Source: Arctopsyche grandis (taxonomy: Eukaryota > Arthropoda > Insecta > Trichoptera > Hydropsychidae). From it: DNA of 64,000 nucleotides. Below are positions 34,611 to 45,621 of the stretch, piece by piece. The stretch is from positions 13,137,501 to 13,201,500 of the forward strand of contig NC_135364.1 of assembly GCF_051622035.1 (NCBI RefSeq). The letters run 5' to 3'. Below the pieces are notes generated by a model. It ran no database searches, was not told the DNA's origin, and saw only the letters and a program-made list of their open reading frames with translations. Each line of letters begins with the position of its first letter. The stretch's first letter is position 1. A program made the translations under genes and the position numbers.

Positions 34611-37600
34611 TCAAGTATTTTGCATTACTATTAATGTTGATGAGGCAACATGATCTTGTAAAATGGGAGTGCTCAATATTTCACCACGATGAACTTTGCA
34701 CGACACTCTAATGATATTCCCCAAAGAATATGTTCCGGGCGATGTACAAGCTATTTGCAGAGGGATTATATTACTTTTCAAAGAAGACAATGATATTTGC
34801 ACTCCACCAGAATCGTTGCCGCCGATCCCGACCCAGCCGACTCCAGGGCACTTGTTAACGAAACTAAAAGAATATATTTAAATTAACTGACAAATAAAAC
34901 ACATTCTCGATGTAATAGAATATTTTTACAATCAATATACCTTTTCAAGCCAGTGTTTACTACAACTATAACATCTTTTGTAGAACAATTGACTAAATGT
35001 AACTTCACAGGTACCAAACAAACATGCAACTTCTTGAAATCGTGCACAACTTCAAATTGATGTTCCAATGTAAAAGTGATCAGTCTCTCATCCAAAGGAG
35101 AAAAATTTGAATTCATCAAGTTGCCGGTAGTGTTCGAAATATTATCGCTACCAAATAACTTTACAGGTGGATTTTCGGCAGATTTTGATGCCTCGACATT
35201 ATGACTAGTCACTTTCATGCTTAATTTATCTAGACCAATGTGATGCTGTCCGATTGCTACTCTTTGGCTTCCTCCACTTTCGGTTATATCAGCTTTCCAC
35301 CTAACAACTAAAACTGAATTTAGGCATTCCTCGTCTATATCCATCACATTTTCAAACCCGATATCACTTAATCCACTAACGCCAAATGCTGACGAATAGT
35401 TTGTTACAAAGTTGGAATAAGGTTTATCTTTAATCGATACTAAATTATCGTCTGAATTGATTTTTATGTCAGAATGTAATACTTCATTTTCGCCACATTT
35501 CGTTAATGTCCTTTTAGCGCGCGTTATTATATGTAATGTCTCTTGACTACTGAGGGATTTGACATCATCATTAATAGGCACAAAATTATCTAGAGTCCAA
35601 TTTTGACTGAGGAGAGACACTTGTTGAACCTCTAATGAAGTTAGTATACCGTGATGTACTTGATTGACATTTTTCACTTCGATAGCCATATTCAAACTTT
35701 CTCGGTAAATCGAATTATCACTATCTGGCCTAAGATTACGTCTTGCTAAAGCAGAAACTTGAACTGAGTCCTGAAAATTTAATCACGGTTAGAAACAAAA
35801 ATATGCACAAAATTTTGACAAGAGTTAATAAAAATGAATAAAAAAACCTTTAATGTAATATTCCACGTATGTCGCAAAAGTCTGTGTTTTGGTAATGCAT
35901 TAGCGTGCATATTTTCATAATAAAATAAAGCATGTAATTTATGATTTCCAGTTTGCTCTGGCGCTCGTAACCAGAGAACAGTAGAATAAGTTTGTCCTGC
36001 ACCCAAAGAATCCAAAACCTTTAAGCAATGACGATTTCGGATACGTTTTTCTTTTTCCAACAAGAGTTGTCTTTCATCTACAAATTAATAAACATTTAAA
36101 ATTGGTTATTAATTATTATATACTTTTCTTCAATATTTATATAAGAATGAATTAATTGGAAATTAAATAACAACCTTGAATAACCAGAGGTTTCGTGTAT
36201 TTCGATTCTATAAGTGCAGCAAAAGGTTTTACACTGTTGTCAACAGACAATGATAAGTATTGTGGATGAGATAACCCGACAAACAAATTTTTCAATCCAA
36301 CTCGTCCTATGTTTTTAAATTCGACACTCATTCTTTGGAGTTCACCACATAGAAGTTGATCACATATTTCAGAAAAAGTTACCTGTAAAATAAATTCAAC
36401 CATAAATAGTGAAGCAATACTGAATATTAAATGAAATTATTCCTCGTTGTCATAAAGAATACTTGTAAGCAAGGTGAAGGAGGAACAACAACAATATTTA
36501 ATCTGTTATCAATTCCATATTGTGATTCCGCTGAACCGTCTTTTACTCCTTTTAATTTAGGTCCTTTAATTTCAAATATTTGCTTGCCTAAAACAGTTAT
36601 TCCATTTGGCGTTGCGTCTTCTCCCGGTGGGATTGGATTACACAACCTATAAAAACATGCACGGATTCTATAAAATATATATACTCTGAAGAATACAGAA
36701 CCATCACAAAGAAAGATTTGATAACTTACTTGAAAGAAACGCCAAGTAAAGTAAGTTCCCCGGGATGCAAAGGCGTCAAGTTCATTGTTATAGGTGTTAT
36801 TTTATCACTCTGTAGTAGTATTAAGGGAACTTTTTGCGTTGTCACTACCGATTTATCATATTCTGTATCAGTAAGGATACAATTTTCATTGTAAAACATA
36901 TCATTTTGACTTTTAGCATCTGAATTAAGCAACGTCTGTGTTTTGAACTGCCAAAGTAACTGAACATCGATGATAGAAATATCAATTTGCAGTGGATTCA
37001 ACAAATGCACCAGAACTTGAACAGGTTCTATAATAATAATAATATTTATTCATGAATAAAATAAATAAATATATATAAATAAATAAAAATTGATAATTAT
37101 TATCATACCTCCTTGTGGAGCGATGGGATTTGTAGAATTATCTGATATTTTACAAAACAAAGAAATCGTCGGTTTAAAAATCATAACAGGTGCCCCTTTT
37201 GCCTTATGAATCATCATTTCTTCTAAAGAAGCCCAAAGCTTATCGATGGTAGGAACTGCAGCAAGCGGTGTCCCAGAAGCAATTAATTTTCCAGGAGTGA
37301 GTGCAGGAGTTAAGCCCCCGCACAGTACTGCAGTCATATTACTATCTAAAAGAGGTACTGGAAGTTGTGGAAGACTCGATTGTTCCGGTTCTTGAGATAG
37401 CCATTGCTAAAATATTTAAAGATTATTTTAAACAGAGATATATTGTAGATGGATATCAGTGCGGCACCGCATCGAAAGTCGAAAAATCGAAATCTTTATG
37501 ACGATGTTTGTTTACCATGCATACATATGAAGAGCGGGTAGTATATATGTACATATATCAGTGGCGTGCAGTAAAATTCTCTCTTTTTTTGTCGCACAGT

Positions 37601-40600
37601 CTTACTTCATTTGCGCGAGCAGGTTACAAAAGGAACAGGCTGTTCCTCTTGTATCCTGCCCGAGCACATTAAGTAAGGCTGTACGACACGATAAAAAGAG
37701 AGAATTTCACCGCACGCTAGTGATATACATATATTATATATACATAGTACCTCTTACCATGCATACATTCTTTTCAATCTTTCGATTTTCGATCATTGCT
37801 TTTCGATTTTTCGACTTTCGATGCAGTGAACCAGACCCATATCAGTGGCATGTCGTTTATATATGCTGTTCATGCGAACTTGAACAACATCTAACATACA
37901 TACACTCAAAAATTTCAACAGAAGGTGTATAATTAAGGGCGGGATGCTATAGTATGCTTGTGTGAACAAGTCCATACAGAACAAGTCCAGCATGGCTTCT
38001 ACAGCGTCCCCCTTACCAACACAACGCTTAATGCATACGCCTTAAAAATGTTGAACTGAAAAATGTATTGAATTATTTACTTGAACGATGTGTAGATATT
38101 CCCTCAAAAAGGCAGCTTGTTGAGCTGGTGGTTGTAAAGATCTAGGAGCTAAAAGCGAAGAAAGGGCTGCTGAGGAAGCGTCCCACGCACGAACTTGACC
38201 AGCAAGTCTTCCGACAGCAAACTCTATGTGGTCTGTAGCTAATCTCCAACCACCACCTTGATATACCTAAAATTTTTTTCACACAAATAAGTTTTAATTA
38301 AAAAAAATACAATTAAACATAGTCAGAAAAAACTACGATAAAGATATGCTAGTTATACCTGATATGCTTGTTTGTAACATCTCAAAGAATGTTTTCTTTG
38401 TCCCGCTTTTGAGTACCTATGTCCAGCTAGTACCATATGGAATGCGTATTTTCTCGGAAGTGTTTTTCTTGTGGGACCAGCAAGAAAACAGAGAGCAGCA
38501 TGTTCTAAAAGTACAGCACTTCGTAAGTCGCAATCTTCTGAAGTCATCCGAATTAATTGCTTAGCAGCTTCTCCGTGTAAACCACGATTGTTCAAGCATA
38601 AGACCGAAAGTAAAGTTGCACGCACTGCATATTGGGGCATTCTTAAATAAGAAAATTTTAACATGATAAATTGAGTAATATCCATTATATATATTTACAT
38701 ATATACTCTAAGCAATGTACCTGCAAGAGTTGGAATATCTCATTATGCTTTCCTCCATGTAGTCAAATGTTTTTCTAGATGATTCGTTACCCATAAAAGC
38801 ACTTAAAGCTGCCATTTCTAGTGCACCTGCATAGCAAAGCCAAGCATTATCGCTGAAATACTCGCGTTTGGCTGTGTGATAAACCTGGAATGCAAGACTC
38901 CATTGTCCGAGCATGAACCAGATATCGCCCAACCGTCTCAACTGAAGTTCCGGACAATCGCCTGTATAACTATAAATAAAAACATTAGATCTGGCACAAA
39001 AAAAAAAATGAAAATATATTTAGCTGTCACATACATAACAGAATTGACAGGCATATTAGTTCCAGGTTTGTTTGTACCAAACCATCGTTTTGTTGCTATG
39101 AACAGTGATCTACTAACACCTTTCTTGTTGGAAACCTGGAATAATTTTCAACCATAATGAAAACAACAAATTAATCTCATTAATTCTAATTAGGTAAAAA
39201 TAGTATTGTATTATAATATTAACCGCATCTTGAAGTTGAAATATTTGTCTTTCAAAATATGGTAACAGAGCTTTGAACGCAAAATCTTGAACAAAAACTC
39301 TAATATTTTCAATATCTTGAGTGGATAAGCACGCTCCGTGAACTACTCCGATTCCTGCATTACCAGATGTGTTCTCCCAAACATTTGGATTTATAACTCC
39401 TGTATCACTTTCCATGCTGTTTGACATTACATCACTCTGGACATACAAAATGTAAGACAAGTATTTGAGTATAGCATATATTTGATTGAACAGAGTTAGT
39501 TAAAATATAAAATTTAAAAAATCAGTACAAAGTACAAATAATACCTATCAAAATACCACATAGTTGTACATATACAATGAATATTTGTTTTACCGTATTT
39601 ACACGAAGAGTGTAAATTAAATTGACAAGTTTTACGTCATACCTGCACCGAAAATAATGAGCCATTTTGTGTAAATAAAATCATATTAAAAATGAGTGTT
39701 AAAAACATGTATCAAATGTACTATATAAGTCCCAAAATTCACGTGTAAGACATCACAATATACATATAACAATGAATTCATGGAATAGGCAATGTTGAAC
39801 ATGTATGACAAAGTAAGCAATACAGAAATCTTTTGTTAATTGTTGATTATTAAATTCCAATTGATTAAGTACATATTTGGTTAATATATCTAATGTTATA
39901 TTTCTATGTATTATCAAGAATTAACAAAAGGATGCAACGACGCGCAACAAACCTGCAAGCTATTAGCAGAATCAAAGGCAATGGATGATTCAATGTCTTC
40001 CGAAGGACTTAACGGATGAACCTGGACAGTAACAACCCCACTTTCACTTGCTTCAGTAGCAGACTCACACATTACATTAGAAATTTCTGCTGGACCAGCG
40101 CTCAAATCTTGTTTATTTTCCAGGCCAATATTCACGGGCATACTTGACACGACACTAATATCAGCTGGAGTTCTCGGCATGCTTTCTTTATCGGAACCGC
40201 TGTCCTATAATACAGGATGTTTTAAGTTGAATTATTTTTATAAGATTTCAGTGGAAACATATTATATTAGAGAAATATAAATATATATTACATTATTTTC
40301 AAATCTACGTATTAAAAATTTCGACCATGGATCTGGCAATACAGTATTGTCGCCGTCATTTGGATTCCTCGAATTTATTGACATAAAAAAGCAATTACCA
40401 GCGCCATACGTCTGCTTCAATGATTCAAAATACCTTTTCGCTCTAAAAATTAATGAAATAACGTAAATATAATAAAAATTCAAACAAATGCACTTTTCAA
40501 TACAAATTTTTCATACTTTTCAATATTTCCCTCCAGAGCATCGTGCAAAAGAACATAACATCTTAGAACATTAGTATTAAACCATTTGGGTAGCTTTGGT

Positions 40601-42191
40601 GGCGTTACATTTTGCATTTGTGATAATTGTTGACCCATATGTTTCATGGTTTCAATGGGATCCGCTTCAGTTGTAGTAACGACGAGTAGGCAAGCAACAA
40701 AATGTTTTGTGAATTCATGATCAGAAGGGAACTGAACATTAAAAAATGTTTCGCGCCATGCTTCAAACCAAGGTGTTGCCGCTGGAATGTCTAGGTGGAA
40801 GCGTCCTAAAGATTTATACATAATAAAATTTAAATACATATTTGATGTATAATAGTATAAAATAATACAAATATAATAATAACCAATTTGAATTGAAACC
40901 GTTTTATCATTGTAAGTATTGCTAACGGATTCGTTTAAAAATTTTCTAGCTAAAGTAGGTTGAGGAGGCCTCGTGTTGACATTACTGATATTTAATTTTA
41001 AATTTTTAACCGAATATTGCTGACCCGATGGATCTCTGATATGACCTGAAAAAAAAAAGAATAAATATTACATTTCACAATTATTTTTTTTGTAATACAA
41101 ATACATATAGTATACTCGTAGTTATCATAGTAACGATTAAAAAAAAATTAAAACATATTTTAAAATTCAACGCTTAGCGTATGCTTGCGAAATTCTTACC
41201 AACCAATGCTACATTTGAAATTAAAACAATGGATTAAGAGATTATTTCACGAATGAAACGACAAACAAATAAATTGACAAATTGATTAAATTCGATTAAA
41301 AAAATTGAAGCTGCATAGAGCAACCTCATCTGGGTCCAAGATGAAGCTGGAAATAATAATCACAGAAGAAAAAAAAATCAATTTGAATTTGAAGCAATTG
41401 AAATATCTAAGGTATGTGAGTTAATGGTGAACTTTGATTTTAAAAAATGATCAGAGTGGTTAGAAGGTGATTCAAGTGATTTTTAGTTTCAATATACATA
41501 CGTATATACATATGAGATATGCAGCTCTCATTTTAGCTGTCAGTTAGTCAGGAAATTATACAGGTACAAGAAGATATTATCAATTGTAGCATTATCAGAC
41601 AATGATGACATATATTAACACTGTACGAGTATCAAACAAATTGGATTTTCATATTTAAAAATATACATAATTAGCTCTTGGAAAATTCGTGTGCAAGTAT
41701 GTTGTTGATATACAATTTTTTTCAAACGAAATAATTCTTTCCCATAAATATTTATATATTATTCTGAATCTAAAAGAGTCATTGTGCCTTTGACTTACTA
41801 TTCCAAATTTTACACACACATATGTAGATATATTTGTATGTAGTTGAGTAATATTTATTAGATAGTTGGTATATCCGTATGTGATTATCGGCATAGAGTG
41901 AGAATTAAGTTGGTGTACCTATGCAGTTTGTTTCAAATGGAAATTTAGATATAGAGTCTAACAATTCATTATCTTATCATAAAATGAAATTGAAGAATGG
42001 AAACAAGTTCAAGAATATGTATGGGTGAGAGAGTAGGAACCTTCGGAGGAGAGTCGGCAGAAGGGCTGAAGCAGTTCGACGAAGGTGAGGTTGTTCTTCT
42101 GCGCGAGAAGATCGGCGGAGGGGCTGGGAAGAGCCGCCACGGCCGGACCGAACGAGAGAGACACCAGCTCGTGGGGGTGGGGCTGGGGAGT

Positions 42192-42222
<31 letters not shown>

Positions 42223-42242
42223 AGACCCGCTCCCCCTTGCAT
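34611..42242 (-). CDS. TRAPPC8: Trafficking protein particle complex subunit 8 (TRAPPC8/Trs85)
   Basis: Seventeen coding exons on the minus strand: 42041-42242, 40884-41045, 40517-40805, 40292-40442, 39953-40204, 39224-39436, 39035-39135, 38721-38969, 38359-38641, 38081-38266, 37109-37406, 36730-37027, 36463-36646, 36175-36382, 35848-36077, 34941-35770 and 34611-34863; 1,462 residues (human 1,435). Conserved blocks run the full length: LTFVELLQPFCRLSSE, PAATPWFEAWRETF, LPDPWSKFL, GVVHGACLS, KGVSRSLFIATKRWFG, MTSEDCDLRSAVLLEHAA, RKYAFHMVLAGHRYSKAGQ, LRAPEQTGNHKLHALFYYE. TRAPPC8 is specific to TRAPPIII, which activates Rab1 at Golgi and autophagy membranes. The start is the first ATG in the GS-rich first exon (42240-42242). 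Donor 13 (GTATTC) is weak but frame and homology support it. Confidence 0.95.
37441..37850. mobile_element. Composite hairpin insertion in TRAPPC8 intron 10
   Basis: The 24-bp arms 37469-37492 and 37801-37824 are perfect inverse repeats (GCATCGAAAGTCGAAAAATC...). Further out, ATATCAGTG is also inverted. Inside lies the palindromic MITE 37559-37722. Confidence 0.7.
37559..37722. mobile_element. Palindromic MITE (164 bp)
   Basis: Nearly self-complementary: CAGTGGCGTGCAGTAAAATTC at the left mirrors GAATTTCACCGCACGCTAGTG at the right, and the arms meet near AGGAACAGGCTGTTCCT. CAGTGGCGT ends resemble those of the elements at 6.7 and 61.2 kb. Confidence 0.75.
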
Positions 42243-42340
42243 TCTCCGACCCCGCGCCTCACGCCCTGCCTCCTCCACTGCACCACTCAGCGCTCAACTG
42301 TCAAACGACACCGAGCATAGCAACTTTTTTACCGCCCATC
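42041..42340 (-). promoter_or_regulatory. GC-rich 5' end of TRAPPC8
   Basis: GC-rich island over the first exon. A GACCCC hexamer repeat at 42198-42224 encodes a Gly-Ser run (GSGSGSGSG) near the N-terminus. The promoter probably lies just above 42243. Confidence 0.45.
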
Positions 42341-42573
42341 AACACGCCATGTTTACGATTACGATATACGTACATATGTACAATACGGTGCGGTGAATAT
42401 TGCAAGCAAGGATAAACACTACTATACAATTTCAACGAAACAGCTCGAATGTGTCGTTTTGAAAAGAATATCTCATGTACGGTACCATGAACGCCATATT
42501 TTTTCCATATGTTTAAAACTATCTAAAAAAACCTACGTCCCACATCCCACGCTGTGTGATTTCGCCCGTATAC

Positions 42574-43453
42574 AGGTCTGTTCATACCTATCCAGCACGA
42601 CCCGTATTATGCAGGTGTCCTGCAAGTGCGGATAGTATTCTTTGGTACATTATATGGACGTATTCATAATCCATTCGCGCATGCGCATTTATGCATTCAT
42701 GTGCGTCCATATAGAATGTGTTCCGACCAAGTCTTCATGGTCAGCTTTCGTGGCGTTACGACCAAAGGAGCCGGTTTGGAGGGAGATCGGCGCCGAGCGC
42801 GCGTCCCCGCATTCTATTCGTTTTCCGCGTCGGTCGAGTGAACATCTCTGTTCGCTACCGAGTTGGTTCCCACCACCGAGTCCCGATCAGCTCAGCCTTG
42901 ATCGGCAGACGATACTGGAAGTACAGCTTCAGTATACGTCCGGTGAGAAGTGAGGAATTCCTGGTCTCTCTTCGTCGAAGTCAGATCACGTAGCCACGTG
43001 GTTGAGTGAGGTTACCATAACCTCTTGAACACGTGCGCGCTAATTTCAAGTCGGACTCCCCCCCCCCCCTTTTTCCCCCCCCCCCTCTGCTTGATCTCTG
43101 TATATACATATATATATAAAATACAGTCACCATACAAACAGAATTATAACCTGTTTTCATTACTATTCACTTTCCCGCCTTTGTCCCGTATCACCCTCAC
43201 TTACGCACACTGTACGAGAGAGAGAGAGATATACATCGAGCCGAGCCGACAGCAGCAGAGACCAGACCGCAGACGACGACCTGTGGATCCCTTGGAGGAA
43301 ACCAGCCCCGCCCACGCTTACCACGAGCTTCTACGAAATCGACTTCCGGGGTGCTCTCGAGTTGAACATCCCTGGAGTCTGTACAGAATGTACTAAAGAA
43401 TACTGTCCGTACTTGCAGGATTCGGGTCGTGCTGGATAGGTATGAACAGACCT
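42574..43453. mobile_element. MITE family member 1, with a long body
   Basis: Inverted ends AGGTCTGTTCATACCTATCC / GGATAGGTATGAACAGACCT about 75 bp long, flanked by TAC on both sides (42571-42573, 43454-43456). The body holds a C-homopolymer, a TATA-like TATATATAAAATAC (about 43106) and a GC-rich downstream part. No transposase. Confidence 0.75.
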
Positions 43454-44221
43454 TACTTCGCCGTACATACTGTGGCGGCTCGCTTATACGACATGGTCGA
43501 GTTTGGTTGCCTTCCTGCGAGTGGGAACCAACTCGGCTGGGTTCGGAGAGCTACTACTCACTCTGTCTTCAGCTGTCATATAATAAACACGTGCATTAAC
43601 ATGCCAGTCGTCTCATTCGTTCATCCTCCATAATACAAATACAAATGTATTAATCGAGCAATAAAGATCCTCTTCCAAACAAACACAGCACGTGTTTCGT
43701 TAGACCGGGATACGGTCAAAATACCTTCCCTGCCTATATCAATTTTTTTTTTGCTCTCTTCCTTTGTATGGAGAGGTCTATTGTGATTTTATGGCTGAAC
43801 CCTTGCCGCATAAGTATATTGATGTGGCTGCATTAGGCGACACCTTAAGGGGGGGGGGCGACATAAGCAGCGAAATCAAAATACAATTTGAATCACTCAA
43901 TAATCGAAATCAAAAGGTACTTTTGGCACCTTTTGATTTCATGCGCTCGTCGGAGGACTTTTGATGCGACAGCGCGAAGCTATTATTTTTATTTGTTATA
44001 TATGTACGTAGGGCCGTACGGTATTTTTTTTTCAGTATGATGATGAAGTATTCGAAATACCGCCTCCAAAACTTTTTTCTAACCTTCGATTGTGATTTAA
44101 AAAAACTATTAAACGGATTATTTCGCATATTACAATCGCTACCACGAACATCATAAATACGGAATATCTGACACTCGAGTTCTCGTTAGTATGATAGTTC
44201 ACATGGGTAACTCTCGATTAA

Positions 44222-44628
44222 AGGTCTGTTCATACCTATCCAGCACAACCCGTATCCTGCAGGTGTCATGCAAGTGCGGATAGTATTCTTTGGTACATTC
44301 TATATGGACGCGCATGAATGCGTAAATGCCATTAATATATAATACACTAGATCCGCCGGTAGGTAGGTACCGCTGCGTCGTAGGAAAAAAAACAATTTTT
44401 TTCCCAACTTCCCCGCTAGTTAAACCCCCCGCACCCCTCAGTTAGTGAAGAAAAGATCTCCGACCAAAATCACACGTCAGGGTCCATCTATGTGTATTAT
44501 ACATCAATGGTAAATGCGCATGCGCGAATGGAGTGTGAATACGTCCATATAATGTACGAAAGAATACTATCCGCACTTGCATGACACCTGCAGGATACGG
44601 GTCGTGCTGGATAGGTATGAACAGACCT
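44222..44628. mobile_element. MITE family member 2 (407 bp)
   Basis: Same ends as the member at 42.6 kb, about 110 bp of inverted sequence including GTGCGGATAGTATTCTTTG. Flanked by TAA on both sides (44219-44221, 44629-44631). A three-base duplication fits PIF/Harbinger-type elements. Confidence 0.8.
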
Positions 44629-44701
44629 TAATGGGATTTTCTAATGCGAGATCACTTTGTGCGGAATAATCACCGAGACCACATAATGAATTGATGCGAT
44701 T

Positions 44702-45331
44702 GGCTACGTCCACACTACCGATATCTACACCCAATATTTAGGAATTTTTCCATATCCAGTTCCTAAATAGCAACCACAGGTTGCTATATGGGAACTGGAC
44801 AGTGGCGTCTCGTCCGTATGGGCTGCGGAGCTGCAGTCCTCCCAATACAGTACAAATGCATGCTATTTTTGTCATCCATATGGGCTGCGGGCTGCAGACC
44901 TCCCAGTATAGTATATATTCAAGCTATTTTTGTTTTCATTCGATCACCGGTTTGGTTAACGAGCTACTACAGCCTGAATAATCTCTGCAGCCCCCCACCA
45001 CTATGAAATCTCACGAGTCGCTACTGGAACTGGATATGGAAAATTCGAAAATATCGGGTGTAGATATCGGGGTAAACGACTACTAGTCAAATGTGAACTA
45101 GTCACAGGAAAACCGGTCGCTCTAGATCGGTCACACTAAAACTGGTCACGAGAAAACTGGTCACACCCTAAAATCGGTTGACTGATTTTAGGGTGTGACC
45201 AGTTTTCTCGTGACCAGTTTTAGTGTGACGGGTGATCACGTGTGACCGATCTAGAGCGACCGGTTGTCCTGTGACCGGTTCACATTTGACTAGTAATCAC
45301 CGAACCAGATATCGGTAGTGTGGACATAGCC
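44702..45331. mobile_element. Multiply nested palindromic element
   Basis: Outer ends GGCTACGTCCACACTACCGA and its inverse at 45307-45331, flanked by ATT. A second inverted layer lies at 44722-44765 and 45020-45064 (TATCTACACCC, TTTCCATATCCAGTTCC), and an inner palindrome at 45083-45294. A ~70-bp tandem (GGGCTGCGG..CTGCAG..CTCCCA) at 44820-44930 fills the middle. Confidence 0.8.
45083..45294. repeat. Near-perfect 210-bp palindrome with a GGTCAC motif
   Basis: CTAGTCAAATGTGAA at the left mirrors TTCACATTTGACTAG at the right, and the arms meet at GATTTTAGGG around GGTTGACT (45176-45183). Each arm repeats AAACTGGTCAC and ACCGGTC. Confidence 0.9.
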
Positions 45332-45621
45332 ATTGATTTTGTGTAGATGTGGAAGGAAATGGAGTGAAAATAGACTGGCAACACTGATCGCGGCTCTTTC
45401 AATCGCAGCATCCATTCGAGGAGGCACGTGCATCTCTTCCTCGTTGGCAGGTTTGACAAATTCCTCGATCGGGACCAGGCGATGGGGGCGCGGCTGAAGC
45501 ACCCCCCCTCCTTTTCCCTCCACTGAGCAATAGCGCTTCTTCGCCACACACCCTTCGCCACGTGTCTCACGCGATTTACGTGTTTTGCAGTTGCAGTTGC
45601 AGTTGACAGCAGCAGCATCAG

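Noticed and set aside
17829-43084. G and C homopolymers at about 17829 and 43059-43084
   Set aside because: Likely ordinary mononucleotide runs whose exact length may be sequencing error.
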